Shown: piece by piece, positions 1-9,413 of the stretch
Position numbering within the stretch: the stretch's first letter is position 1
Layout: each line of letters begins with the position of its first letter
DNA from: an uncultured Porphyromonadaceae bacterium
Lineage (GTDB): Bacteria; Bacteroidota; Bacteroidia; Bacteroidales; Muribaculaceae
Reading direction: 5' to 3'
NCBI GenBank assembly: GCA_947649495.1
Contig: CANSRU010000007.1
Coordinates: 61,120-125,119, forward strand
Length of the DNA: 64,000 bases
Position numbers and translations under genes: made by a program
The notes under the pieces: model-generated
What the model was told of the DNA's origin: nothing
Databases searched by the model: none
The model's input: the letters and a program-made list of their open reading frames with translations, nothing else

Positions 1-828
1 GCTTCCGTGCAGTCCGGAGGCTATTGTGCGTTGGTCGTAGGGCTGTTCGTGGTACACGGTTCTCTCTCCTTTTACTGAAAGTTCGGTGTCGAAAGCGGCA
101 TAGCGTGCTTTGACCTGATCACGTATGGTTTCAAAATCCACCCCATCTTTTACCAACATGGCAGCTGCTACATCTCCGCTCCATTCATTGTCGTAGTTGA
201 GCGATTCATCGTTTATGCCAGTGGGGATGAATACCTCTCCTGAGCCGGTAAGGGCAAGTGAGGAATTGTCGGCTACCACTCCTACTACGGTATATGGTGT
301 GTGGTTTATCATAAACGTATTGCCAACGCGGTTCTGACTGCCGAACAGCCGTCGGGCGGTGCTCTCTGATATCACTGCCACCTTACTTGTGGCATCGGCC
401 TCTTCGGGAGTATAATATCGTCCTTCAATAAGTTCATGGTCGAATATATTCCAGAATTCAGCATCGGCACGCCGCGTCTGTACTGTGAAGGCATCGTTTG
501 TAGGACCTTTGACATCGGCCGGTTCTGACCGGAATTGCATGAACGATGTATGCTCGATTCCCTCGAGACCGGCATATATACGCCTGGCTGTTTTCTGGTT
601 CAGTCCGGATGACCCATCGTGTCCGTTTTCACCGGCAACGTGCATATAAACGCCTACCAGCAGACGGTCGCGGCAACTTTCGGGAGCGAACGGCGTTACC
701 GCCACTTCCTGAATCATAGTGACTACCATAATCAGGAATATAGCCATTGCCGTACCGATAATGGTAACCCAGCCGATTACCGGCTGATGGCGCATGTCGT
801 AAAGTATCTGTACTAATTTTGTTTTCAT
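1..828 (-). CDS. MacB-like ABC transporter permease, 3' end cut by window edge
   Basis: The reverse strand is open from an ATG at 828 to the window edge (about 276 codons), so the C-terminal membrane segments are missing. The N-terminus has one hydrophobic segment (about residues 17-40: VIGWVTIIGTAMAIFLIMVV) followed by a long extracytoplasmic domain. The stretch GNTFMINHTPYTVVGVVADN is typical of the MacB periplasmic core domain (MacB_PCD). It lies 12 bases downstream of the ATPase gene and probably forms a tripartite exporter with it and the adaptor. The substrate (drug, peptide or lipoprotein) cannot be read from sequence. I translated this gene by hand. Confidence 0.82.
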   Translation of the reverse strand, partial: MKTKLVQILYDMRHQPVIGWVTIIGTAMAIFLIMVVTMIQEVAVTPFAPESCRDRLLVGVYMHVAGENGHDGSSGLNQKTARRIYAGLEGIEHTSFMQFRSEPADVKGPTNDAFTVQTRRADAEFWNIFDHELIEGRYYTPEEADATSKVAVISESTARRLFGSQNRVGNTFMINHTPYTVVGVVADNSSLALTGSGEVFIPTGINDESLNYDNEWSGDVAAAMLVKDGVDFETIRDQVKARYAAFDTELSVKGERTVYHEQPYDQRTIASGLHGS

Positions 829-840
829 CACACTTGGGTG

Positions 841-1515
841 TTATGATATTATACGTCCGTCAAAGAATCTCACAATGCGGTCTGTCTCCCGGGCTTGCGC
901 TTCATTATGTGTCACCATAATTATTGTGACTCCATCCTCGCGGTTGAGGCGGTGCAGTAATTCCATTACCTCAGATCCCATCTTTGAGTCAAGATTGCCG
1001 GTCGGTTCGTCGGCAAGTATTATTTCCGGTTGACCTACAATGGCACGTGCAATGGCCACACGCTGACACTGGCCACCTGATAATTGAGAGGGGAGATGCT
1101 TTATGCGGTGTGACATTTCGAGACGTTCGAGCACCTTTTCCACCCGCTCTTTGCGTTCGGATGCTGATACACCGTTGCGGTACAGCAATGGCATCTCCAC
1201 ATTTGCGGCTACATTAAGCGATGGGATAAGATGGAAACTTTGGAATACAAAACCGAGATTGGCATTACGGAAATGAGAAAGCGCGTTGTCGGTAAAACGG
1301 CTGCAATCCTCTCCGAGAATGTTCACCGAACCGATGGTCGGTTTATCGAGTAATCCAACAATATTGAGCAATGTGGATTTACCACAACCCGATGGGCCCA
1401 TAATGCTGATGAACTCACCTTTATCCACGCTGAGGTTTACATTCTCCAAGGCTGTGGTCTCAATCTCTTTGGTACGGTACACTTTGCTGATACCGTTGAG
1501 CGTGATTATACTCAT
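841..1515 (-). CDS. ABC transporter ATP-binding protein, MacB/LolD type
   Basis: This 224-residue nucleotide-binding subunit would power the permease encoded next to it. It has every expected motif: Walker A GPSGCGKST near residue 40, a Q-loop in VFQSFHLIPSL, the signature LSGGQ near 144, Walker B IILADEPTGNLDS and the switch histidine in MVTHN. The residue after the signature is Cys, where most relatives have Gln (LSGGQCQRVAIARA). The start lies 4 bases after the adaptor stop, and the permease starts 12 bases after its own stop, so the three genes form one leftward operon. LolD and MacB ATPase domains are very similar; the MacA-like adaptor favours the MacAB type. Confidence 0.93.
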   Translation of the reverse strand: MSIITLNGISKVYRTKEIETTALENVNLSVDKGEFISIMGPSGCGKSTLLNIVGLLDKPTIGSVNILGEDCSRFTDNALSHFRNANLGFVFQSFHLIPSLNVAANVEMPLLYRNGVSASERKERVEKVLERLEMSHRIKHLPSQLSGGQCQRVAIARAIVGQPEIILADEPTGNLDSKMGSEVMELLHRLNREDGVTIIMVTHNEAQARETDRIVRFFDGRIIS

Positions 1516-1519
1516 AGTT

Positions 1520-2773
1520 TCAATCTTTATTAATTTTTAATTTATCTGACTTGTTATATTCATCCATATCCGAAATCACCACACGGTCTCCGGTCTGCAA
1601 TCCGGAAAGTATCTCTACATATTCGCGATTGCTGTCGCCGAGCTGAACTTTGCGTTTCACAAGACGGTCGTCGCCATCCATCACAAACAGTGCATATTCT
1701 CCGGGACCTTTGAAATAGCGTCCGGATGGCATACGCAACACTCTATCCTTGTACCCGTAGCTTATGTACAGCTCGGTGCGCAGGCCTGAGCGCAGCCGCT
1801 TGTTGCGGGAATCATCAAGCATGACGGAAAATGTCACCACGCCGCTTTTGGCCTGAGGAGTGATATTGGTAACGGTTCCGGTAAATTCGGAATTCCCAAT
1901 CCGGGCTTTTACTGAGGAACCGACTCCGACCCTATCACTGCTACCCTCGGGAACTTCGCCTTCTATCTTGAATTGCGATAGATCAGACACCACAGCGACT
2001 TTCTCGCCCATCGCTATACGGCTGCCAATCTCAGTGCTCAGATATGTGACCACCCCATCGTGCGGAGCCGGAATCCGCCCACGGTCAAGAGTGCGTTTCA
2101 TCAGTTCGAGGTCTTTTTCAAATATGCTTACCGAAAGAGCCTGTACCTTTTCTGACGCCGAACTTCGCAGCCGTTCGTTGACAAGTTGCTCACGCATTTG
2201 TTTTAGCTCAAGTGTCGCGGCCAGATAAGCAGTTTCGGCTTGCCTCACACGGTCGCCTGTGCCTGAACCAAGGCTGTCAAGGCGGCGTTCATTGTCAACT
2301 TCCACACGCAAACGGTTTACGGTCATCTCCTTGACTTTAATCTGCATGGCAAGCTCGCTTAACTTAGTATCGTTGCCTAATTTGAGTTGTGTCAGCTCCT
2401 GCTGTTTTATCCGGTGTTCGTCAAGAAGTTTATTGTAGGCAGTTTCTGAGGCCTCAAGATCAATTTGCAGAAGTGGAGTACCTTCCTTAACACTATCGCC
2501 CGGATGCACGAAAACTTTCATTATCCGTGTTTCCACTGGCGAATTTATTATTTCTTCAAATGCCGGTACAATTCTGCCACTTCCAGATACGGTTGTTTCC
2601 AACGGCCCCATTTCAACATTGGCAATGCGCAGGTCGCGTTCGTGAACACTTTTGCTCATAGCCATTATAATTGATGATATTGCGATTATTGCGATTAGAG
2701 CAATACCGCATCCGATAATTATGCGCCGTGTCGATTCCCGGCGGATTTGCGATTTGTCAATTATTCTGTCCAT
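1520..2773 (-). CDS. HlyD/MacA-family periplasmic adaptor of ABC efflux system
   Basis: This 417-residue protein should link the inner-membrane ABC exporter to an outer-membrane channel. It has an N-terminal membrane anchor (about residues 18-40), a beta-barrel/lipoyl half (ETRIMKVFVHPGDSVKEGTP), a long alpha-helical hairpin rich in Glu, Gln and Arg (about 115-225), the second lipoyl half (IPAPHDGVVTYLSTEIGSRI) and beta-barrel and membrane-proximal domains (SGLQTGDRVVIS). It is the first gene of the operon with the ATPase and permease. No TolC-like gene is visible in the window. The leader upstream has a strong promoter and a probable attenuator, so expression may be conditional. Confidence 0.92.
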   Translation of the reverse strand: MDRIIDKSQIRRESTRRIIIGCGIALIAIIAISSIIMAMSKSVHERDLRIANVEMGPLETTVSGSGRIVPAFEEIINSPVETRIMKVFVHPGDSVKEGTPLLQIDLEASETAYNKLLDEHRIKQQELTQLKLGNDTKLSELAMQIKVKEMTVNRLRVEVDNERRLDSLGSGTGDRVRQAETAYLAATLELKQMREQLVNERLRSSASEKVQALSVSIFEKDLELMKRTLDRGRIPAPHDGVVTYLSTEIGSRIAMGEKVAVVSDLSQFKIEGEVPEGSSDRVGVGSSVKARIGNSEFTGTVTNITPQAKSGVVTFSVMLDDSRNKRLRSGLRTELYISYGYKDRVLRMPSGRYFKGPGEYALFVMDGDDRLVKRKVQLGDSNREYVEILSGLQTGDRVVISDMDEYNKSDKLKINKD

Positions 2774-2911
2774 GCCGCAAATCTATATTTTTTATCTTGG
2801 CTTGTCAATGGTGTTTGATTATCAGTGTGTTACATCTGGCGAAATGTACGATTTCGGACATCGGTATGTTTATGATGGGGCTGGAGGATAAAAATATGGG
2901 ATGTAATAAAT

Positions 2912-2940
2912 AAAAAAAATTACTCGTCATCACGACGAAT
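2912..2940 (-). terminator. Intrinsic terminator or attenuator in the adaptor leader
   Basis: Read on the minus strand, ATTCGTC (2940-2934) pairs with GACGAGT (2928-2922) around a 5-base loop, giving a 7-bp stem with one G-U pair. Two A and eight T follow (2921-2912). It sits between the promoter at 2981-3012 and the adaptor start at 2773, so it would stop transcription after about 60 nt unless it is read through. Confidence 0.65.
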
Positions 2941-2947
2941 AATCTTT

Positions 2948-2968
2948 CTACCTTAAATCTAATACCAT
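2948..2968 (-). other. Six-codon leader ORF (MVLDLR)
   Basis: An ATG at 2968 opens a six-codon reading frame ending with TAG at 2948. It starts just downstream of the predicted transcription start and ends 7 bases before the terminator stem. Short leader ORFs in this position are known from attenuation systems, but an ORF this short can arise by chance and no clear ribosome binding site precedes it. Confidence 0.25.
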
Positions 2969-2980
2969 GAAAAACTGATG

Positions 2981-3012
2981 CAAAGTTAGAACGATAGTTC
3001 TTATTATGCAAA
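2981..3012 (-). promoter_or_regulatory. Bacteroidetes-type promoter for the efflux operon
   Basis: On the minus strand TTTG (3012-3009) is followed after exactly 20 bases by TAACTTTG (2988-2981), a full match to the Bacteroidetes housekeeping promoter. Transcription should begin near 2975, leaving a leader of about 200 nt before the adaptor. The 345-base gap 2774-3118 is AT-rich. Besides this promoter, the short ORF and the terminator, I see nothing in it. Confidence 0.75.
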
Positions 3013-3118
3013 TATACAGATGTGAAGTTAGTATATTTTAACCAAATTTTCGTCTTGTTTAATTTGCACGATAGGTACTCATGCATGCTAAATATGTGTA
3101 ATATAACGAATTATTAGA

Positions 3119-3658
3119 TTATGAATAAAATACACGTTGGTATCCCAAGCTATGAATAAATAGTTTTTGGTTAATATAGCTGTATACACAATTGTCGTCG
3201 TAACGGTACGGCCGGAATCCGATTGCCGACAATAAACGGCGAGCACGTTTATTGTCCCGATGAAAACAGCTGCGGATCTTTAATCCCGATGTGAACAATG
3301 CATTGACCAGAAGGGTAAGTGCATGCATGTATAAAATAGCGCATCCCGACATCCATCCGCCACCATGAATAGATACGGATAGGCGTCTGCTATCGGTCCA
3401 TGCCACAAAGCAAAATCCAATTTCTTCACCGGTGACATTGTTTAGCAGCACATAACATGATAGTATGTCGGGGTGGGATGCTACCCGTTCTGCCCACTCT
3501 TTGTCTGAATCGATATCTGTCACTATTCCATGCCATGTATCCCGTGAGAATCGGCATACAATCTTATGGCCCGGGTTGTAAGGAACCCAGGCCACAAGGT
3601 TGTCGCACATTAAAGTGTGCGGAATGATACTGTCTATGCAATGACTTTTCAGAGCCAT
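3119..3658 (-). CDS. GNAT-like N-acetyltransferase domain protein
   Basis: This 179-residue protein resembles the GNAT fold: a middle beta strand (CYVLLNNVTGEEIGFCFVAW), a helix-rich stretch and a final DNKRARRLLSAIGF, which recalls the N-x-x-A-x-x-x-x-x-x-x-G-F motif of the last helix and strand. The acetyl-CoA loop (expected Q/R-x-x-G-x-G/A) is poorly conserved as SIHGGGWMSGCA, so activity is uncertain. Its ATG overlaps the stop of the upstream macroglobulin gene in TAATG, which implies translational coupling at the end of the sigma-factor operon. The substrate is unknown. It could also be an inactive GNAT relative. Confidence 0.5.
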   Translation of the reverse strand: MALKSHCIDSIIPHTLMCDNLVAWVPYNPGHKIVCRFSRDTWHGIVTDIDSDKEWAERVASHPDILSCYVLLNNVTGEEIGFCFVAWTDSRRLSVSIHGGGWMSGCAILYMHALTLLVNALFTSGLKIRSCFHRDNKRARRLLSAIGFRPYRYDDNCVYSYINQKLFIHSLGYQRVFYS

Positions 3659-6600
3659 TATCTGATTACGTTCAGAATGTTTCCGGCAGAATGAGCCGTG
3701 AGCTGTGGCGCATATTGACTTTGGATAGTTGCAATGCCTGAGGCAAATGTGCCGGCATTATTGGCCCAGAGCTCATAGCTTAGCATATATGTGCCCTTCG
3801 GCATGCGGGTTACAAACATGTTGGTGGCTGAATCGCGGTTCTCGCGATAGAAACACAGACCTTCCGAATAGAGTGGTGCCGGGGTCTGTTCCACAGGCTC
3901 AAGGCATGCCGCGCGGTCATCGGTTATGGCTATATACTCCATGTCGCGGTTGGCATGAATAAGAAGTTGAACTTTTACCCGGTCGCCTACATTGAAGCGT
4001 TCGGTTTCAATCCAATCGTTACCAACTTGTTTGAAAAATTTCTTCTCTATACTTACAGCCTCGCACGATGAAGCCTCAACTTCCGACATAATGTTGCGGG
4101 ATTGCGAATATATAGCACCCCATGATGGAGCATGGGTGGTTTTGTCTATTTTAAGCATTGCTCCTGATGAGGCCATTGAAGAAATGTCGGTGCGGAAGTA
4201 TCCGAGAGTCTGCTCAATGTCAGATGGTGTTATTTTTTTATCATCGATGGTTACGGTTACATGTCCGGCAGGTTCAATCCACTTGTCGGATGATGATAGT
4301 ATGGTTGCAATAACCTGGCTTGCCACAGAACCTGCCCCCCAATTGCGCGCTTCCTTCTGGAGTATCAGCCATTGGCGTATGGCGTCGATATCGGTGGAGC
4401 CGGGATTAATAGTTTGTAATGCAGTCAGAGCATCTGTGGTGATGAGAAGCTGAGTCATAGAGCCTCCGTACATGTCGCCCACAGATGGCCACCACATACC
4501 TTGCGATGGAGATTGCACTGCAAACTCCATTATGGACTCCATGATGTTTCTGGCTACATTTTTGTAAGCATGATTGTAGAGCAGCAGGGCGGCTTGGGCC
4601 TTGGCTCCTACCGACATGTTTTTCCACGAAGCCACGATACGTTGCACAACGCGGTCGGTAATCTGTTTGCCGGTAGCTGATTGTGGATATTGGGTCCATA
4701 AATCGCGTATCGTAGCATACTGCATGTATTGCAGATATTCATTGTCGGGATATTTGCGGAAGTCCTTTATCACCTCGTTCTGGTGCCATTCAAGAGCCTT
4801 CTGTATCATTCCTGAAAGGGCTTTGTCGGATGGCATGAATCCAAGTCGGTTAAGGCGTCCTAAAGTGGTGAGGACACCGGCCGTGGCCCATTCAGAGGCA
4901 TCGGTGCATTGGTCTATCCAGGCCCAGCCTCCATTGTCACGTTGAAGTTTCTTCAATGTTGATATCGACTTGGCATATACATTGGATATCTCCTTTTTGT
5001 CAAACAGCAGGGCGAGACGCTGCATGCGTTCAGTATCGGAGCGTGCATCCATCATCCATGGTGTTGCCTGCAGCAGTACTGTTTTGAGATCGGCATTACG
5101 CTCGAGCATGGATGTGAGTACTGAATCGGTCTGTGTGCTTGATGTCCACATTTTCAGTGCCTGCTTTATTGTAGGATTACGTTGGAGTATCCCTTCTGCA
5201 ACAGCTGCTGAGAAGATGGCGTCGGCGGCAGACTGTGCCGACTTTATTTCTCCCTGGCGTAGTCCCGGAAGAGCCGTTACGACATACCATGTCGGGTTAT
5301 CGCAAAATTGCAGTGTGACACGTGCATCCGGTGCCAGTTTGGGCAGTTTCATGGAAAATTGCGTGGTATCGGGAGAGATATAGAACGGTTGGGTCTCTAT
5401 TACGGGAGTTACGGATGGCAAGATTGGTATCAAAGCCTGTTCACCATCGGCGAAAATATCGGTAGAGGCCTTTATCCGGTAGCCTATAAACGGAGCATCG
5501 GCGGGTGCTGTGAAATTGATGTCTATGGCTTCGGAGCCTCCGGGAATTATGTTAATGACAGTATCGGATGCGGAATATATTACCGAATTGGCGGCATCGA
5601 ACAGTTGGGTGGTTACGTTAATTGCCTGTTTACTGTCAGAGTTATTCATTACGGTTGCCGATACTGTTATGTTGTCGCCTGTCCGTACGAATCGAGGCAA
5701 GTTGGGCTGCACCATGACCGGCTTGTTGGCCATAACCGAGCGTGTGAGACTACTGGTGGTGAGCAGGGAATCGTAGGCCACAGCGTTGAATTGCCATGTG
5801 GCATTGGCATCGGGCACGCGGAATTTAAGCGTGAGGCATCCATTGCGGTCAGTGGTTAGCGATGGACGGAAAAATGCCAACGGAACCTCGCTCTTGCGGT
5901 ATGTGAAATTATCGGACTTCGTTTGCGGTTCAGACGCGGCGCCACTATCGGCTGCGTCTTCGGTATCCTGAAGTTTGAGGTGCGGTGCTTCTTCCACAGC
6001 ATCGAACACAGCGTTTTCGGCTACAGTCACCACCTCATCTAACTGGGATTTATGCTCCTGTACGGTAACTCCTGCGGCAGCTCCATAGAGCTGGTCGGCA
6101 ACGCTATTGGCGCTTTTCATCAGCATCATGCTTCTGGAACCTCGTATGTGTATGCCGAAGCCAAATCCCATACCATATGTGTTGAACACCGGTGAGTCAA
6201 TTCGTTTTGTGCTCAGGAGATTTATTTTTCCATTTACGTTTTCGTATATTGTGTTCTTTGTGTGAGGGAAATTAAATATAGGTGAGGGTGTGAATGAATT
6301 TATAGGCGTAAAAGTCCACGATTGGGTTTCAAGCACATCAAGTGCACTGTTGTACATATCGAGGATCATTGCAGTTTCAACACCGGCGCTGTCGGCGTTG
6401 ACAGTGCGGAATGTCCATATTTCCTCAGCGCCCGGAACAAGGCGGTCGCGGAACGATTCGGTAATAATGGATAGTTTTCTTTCAGATTGTGCGGTGTGCA
6501 CATTTATTTCAGCCTGCGACTGATTGTAGCCGTATGACGCATACATGTGAACCTTGGCTTTGTCGGTATCGTCAGGCAGTGTTACCTCGAGCCTATGCAG

Positions 6601-9354
6601 ACCGGCCGGAACTTTAATCCACCGGCGTTCGATGGTTCGGTGTTCGTTGTATATTATTATGAGTACATGGGTCTCGGGGGCGGATGTGCCATAAAGCAGG
6701 GTGCCTTTTTTGCCATTGAAGGCTACAGACTGATTGTTGTCTGGAACCCAAAGGGGTGCGCACGAGGGGGATTTATTGACAGTCGGACGGTATATGCATA
6801 TATTAGAGCATGTGACGGTGTCGCCCGGAGTGGCAGAAGATGTGAACGATGCTGTGTAGCAACCAACAGGTATGCTCTGCATGTCTACTTCCGGTTTGGC
6901 GGATTCAAAGGGCAGTTCGTATGTGATTTCGGGGTTCTGTGAATCAGTTAGCCTACATGTGATGGTTGTGGCAACCGGAGCGCCGTCGATGGCTCCGGCT
7001 GTAACCTTGGCATCGAGCTTGACTATGGAGGTCGCATCGATATTTTCAGGCATTGAGGCTATCAGGAAATTGGATTTGCCTGTGTTGAACTGACGTTCCG
7101 TTTGCTGACTTTCGCCTGATAACGATGTGGCTGTGAGTTGTGCGGTATAGCGTCCGCCGGGTATCGGGGAACTCTCCAGGAGTTCTTTTGGCAGTATTAT
7201 GGTGTATGTTCCGTCGGCAGCGGTTGTGTCTGTCACGGAATAGAAGTCAATATTGTTGGAATTGAACCACCATCTTCTGTCGCTGACCGATAGCGTAAGA
7301 GCCACAGGGATATTGCCCATCGGCATACCCGAATAGGTCTTGACAAATCCCGATATGGAAACATCTCCATCGGCCGGAGTGCCGTTCAGAACTTTTTCAA
7401 CGTTAACGTAGAATGTCGGCAGTTTATAGTCTGAGACCATAATATTGCGATTTGCAATCTCCGATTTTTTATCGAATATCACTATGTGATAGTAACCGGT
7501 CAGTTCATTCTCGGGAATGATGAATTTCCCATCTATGCGCCCGAATTTATCAGTTACGGCGTAAGTGGTATCCACGCTAACATAGTTGGCATTCTTAAGT
7601 ATGATGGTCAACTTTTTGTCGCGAAGCAGACGGTGTTCGGCCGATTTTGACTCGTATGCCACGGCACTGTAGCTTATTGTGTCGCCGGGACGGTATATGG
7701 CCATATCGGTAAATATGCGTGCATAGCTTTGCCATATTAATTCGTTGTCGCCTGGCGAGTACATGTATATGGCCCGTGAATATTTATCGTCGCCTTTCTG
7801 TGCGATAATGTTTCCCGATATTTTTTTTATATCAAGGAATCCATCAGTATTTGTTTCTCCGAGTTTGGTGCGTGTGGAGACGCTTGGTCTTTTCACATGG
7901 AATACTGATGCATTGCTCACCGGGGCACCCGTGAATGGGTTTATAACCATGGCGGTGGAGTTGGCATAAATCAGAGCTCCTGTAGCGATGTCGGTACATT
8001 GCAGTACGCTGTAGTTGCGTTCACCATTGTATCTGTAATAGTTCTCAGGCTCTACTCCCGGGAGTGAAGGGATTGCGATATAGGCGCCATATTTATCCGG
8101 TGTGAATGTAATGGTGGTATCGCATGTAAATGGCACTGTTCCAGATATTGATAGTGCGTATTCGGCTACAGGTGCGGTAAGTGTTGACGGATTTATGCTA
8201 ACATTTCCATAGCCGGTGAATTTTTTATCGGGAACACGGAATATTTTAATTACAGCTTTGTCAGTATTAGTAGCGTGTATGTTTATTGTGACCTCTCTTC
8301 CCAGTGACGTTATTGATGGGAGTTGGATGTTGAGAGTCGGTTGGGACAACTGGGATATCCGATTCCGAATGTTGTTTATACGTGAGTAGTTCGGATGTCG
8401 TTTTGTAAAATCCGTGAGTTTTCCGTATAGCTTTGTGCTGTTATTCATATCGCACATGGCAAGCAGTATGTCGCCGGAGTATTGGCTTGTGGAATATGTG
8501 TCGTACAGATTCTCAAGCAGTTCCATGGCCTTGTCTTCTGCTTTCAGGGCCTGGACATGGTATATACCGGATGTGGTGAACTGTATGCGTGCTATGTCGT
8601 TCATTATCAGAGGAGCGGTGTCGTGGGCATGAAAGCGCAACAGTTCGGAGTATATATCGAGTATCTTGCGGGCTTCGTTGGATGTGGCCACGTATCTTGG
8701 GCTGACTATAAATGTGGCGCGTGGTGTGAGAAGCAATATTGAGAACATATTGCTTATGGGCGTTAGTGACTTGCGGATGGATATCACATCACTTGCCACA
8801 AAATCGTAAAGAGTAGGATAATATTGGCGCGAGAGGTCGGATACGGTTATTATATTATTGTAGTCAGCAATGTTTTCAGACTGCAGTATCTGAGGTAGCG
8901 ACAGTGTCTCATCGCATAGCCGGCTTATTTCATGTCGGAATTGTTCACCGCTCCATTCGGTATAATCCTTGGGTAGGGGGGTGAGTGGAAGCGAGCGGGC
9001 ATCGTATTTATATTTATTGGAAGTATAAACCGAGTGGTATATTCGGGCTGTGAGCAGGTCGAGCAGAGCCCGCGTGCTTGGGTCGGAGATTTTTTGCTGT
9101 GTCTGCTCTATTTTTGAGAGCACAACAGGTATGCTGTCTGATGATATGGAACTTTGGGCTATCATCAGGTTTAGAAGTGAACGCACGGCAAGTTTTCCGT
9201 TGTTGCTTTTCAATGCTTTGTCAAGCTGTTTTTCGGCATTGGCCGACACTTTTTTTGGATAAGCGAAATCGGGCTTCTGTTGGGCTGATATGGATATGCC
9301 GATAAATAGTGCCAATAAACAAAGGCACCGGCACAGGAAAGGTCGGTTTCTCAT
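3658..9354 (-). CDS. Alpha-2-macroglobulin family protein lacking thioester
   Basis: This is a secreted or periplasmic 1898-residue protein with a signal peptide (about residues 1-24, ending ISISAQQ). The macroglobulin repeats include the MG2 hallmark DMAIYRPGDTISYSAVAYE near 545 and the A2M-domain region EVPLAFFRPSLTTDRNGC near 1160. At the expected thioester site (about 1363) the sequence is ALPGLRQGEIKSAQ, without the Cys of the CxEQ motif, so covalent trapping of proteases by a thioester is not expected, as in E. coli YfaS. A short LDEVVTVA stretch near 1108 resembles the segment before SusC-type plug domains. Bacterial family members are thought to guard the envelope against proteases. 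It lies downstream of the ECF sigma factor and Spy-like genes in the same direction. Confidence 0.9.
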   Translation of the reverse strand: MRNRPFLCRCLCLLALFIGISISAQQKPDFAYPKKVSANAEKQLDKALKSNNGKLAVRSLLNLMIAQSSISSDSIPVVLSKIEQTQQKISDPSTRALLDLLTARIYHSVYTSNKYKYDARSLPLTPLPKDYTEWSGEQFRHEISRLCDETLSLPQILQSENIADYNNIITVSDLSRQYYPTLYDFVASDVISIRKSLTPISNMFSILLLTPRATFIVSPRYVATSNEARKILDIYSELLRFHAHDTAPLIMNDIARIQFTTSGIYHVQALKAEDKAMELLENLYDTYSTSQYSGDILLAMCDMNNSTKLYGKLTDFTKRHPNYSRINNIRNRISQLSQPTLNIQLPSITSLGREVTINIHATNTDKAVIKIFRVPDKKFTGYGNVSINPSTLTAPVAEYALSISGTVPFTCDTTITFTPDKYGAYIAIPSLPGVEPENYYRYNGERNYSVLQCTDIATGALIYANSTAMVINPFTGAPVSNASVFHVKRPSVSTRTKLGETNTDGFLDIKKISGNIIAQKGDDKYSRAIYMYSPGDNELIWQSYARIFTDMAIYRPGDTISYSAVAYESKSAEHRLLRDKKLTIILKNANYVSVDTTYAVTDKFGRIDGKFIIPENELTGYYHIVIFDKKSEIANRNIMVSDYKLPTFYVNVEKVLNGTPADGDVSISGFVKTYSGMPMGNIPVALTLSVSDRRWWFNSNNIDFYSVTDTTAADGTYTIILPKELLESSPIPGGRYTAQLTATSLSGESQQTERQFNTGKSNFLIASMPENIDATSIVKLDAKVTAGAIDGAPVATTITCRLTDSQNPEITYELPFESAKPEVDMQSIPVGCYTASFTSSATPGDTVTCSNICIYRPTVNKSPSCAPLWVPDNNQSVAFNGKKGTLLYGTSAPETHVLIIIYNEHRTIERRWIKVPAGLHRLEVTLPDDTDKAKVHMYASYGYNQSQAEINVHTAQSERKLSIITESFRDRLVPGAEEIWTFRTVNADSAGVETAMILDMYNSALDVLETQSWTFTPINSFTPSPIFNFPHTKNTIYENVNGKINLLSTKRIDSPVFNTYGMGFGFGIHIRGSRSMMLMKSANSVADQLYGAAAGVTVQEHKSQLDEVVTVAENAVFDAVEEAPHLKLQDTEDAADSGAASEPQTKSDNFTYRKSEVPLAFFRPSLTTDRNGCLTLKFRVPDANATWQFNAVAYDSLLTTSSLTRSVMANKPVMVQPNLPRFVRTGDNITVSATVMNNSDSKQAINVTTQLFDAANSVIYSASDTVINIIPGGSEAIDINFTAPADAPFIGYRIKASTDIFADGEQALIPILPSVTPVIETQPFYISPDTTQFSMKLPKLAPDARVTLQFCDNPTWYVVTALPGLRQGEIKSAQSAADAIFSAAVAEGILQRNPTIKQALKMWTSSTQTDSVLTSMLERNADLKTVLLQATPWMMDARSDTERMQRLALLFDKKEISNVYAKSISTLKKLQRDNGGWAWIDQCTDASEWATAGVLTTLGRLNRLGFMPSDKALSGMIQKALEWHQNEVIKDFRKYPDNEYLQYMQYATIRDLWTQYPQSATGKQITDRVVQRIVASWKNMSVGAKAQAALLLYNHAYKNVARNIMESIMEFAVQSPSQGMWWPSVGDMYGGSMTQLLITTDALTALQTINPGSTDIDAIRQWLILQKEARNWGAGSVASQVIATILSSSDKWIEPAGHVTVTIDDKKITPSDIEQTLGYFRTDISSMASSGAMLKIDKTTHAPSWGAIYSQSRNIMSEVEASSCEAVSIEKKFFKQVGNDWIETERFNVGDRVKVQLLIHANRDMEYIAITDDRAACLEPVEQTPAPLYSEGLCFYRENRDSATNMFVTRMPKGTYMLSYELWANNAGTFASGIATIQSQYAPQLTAHSAGNILNVIR

Positions 9355-9413
9355 AATTCTTTTATTTTTTGATGAAACGGAAAGAGTGGCTGTATTGTTT
9401 TCCGAAAATTGTG

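Noticed and set aside
2805..3086. Open frame of 93 codons in the gap before the efflux operon
   Set aside because: It contains the full-consensus promoter and terminator, has AT-driven composition and resembles no protein family.
5200..5320. Search for a thioester motif in the macroglobulin
   Set aside because: The expected site reads LRQGE without Cys, and I saw no other CxEQ, so the thioester call was dropped.
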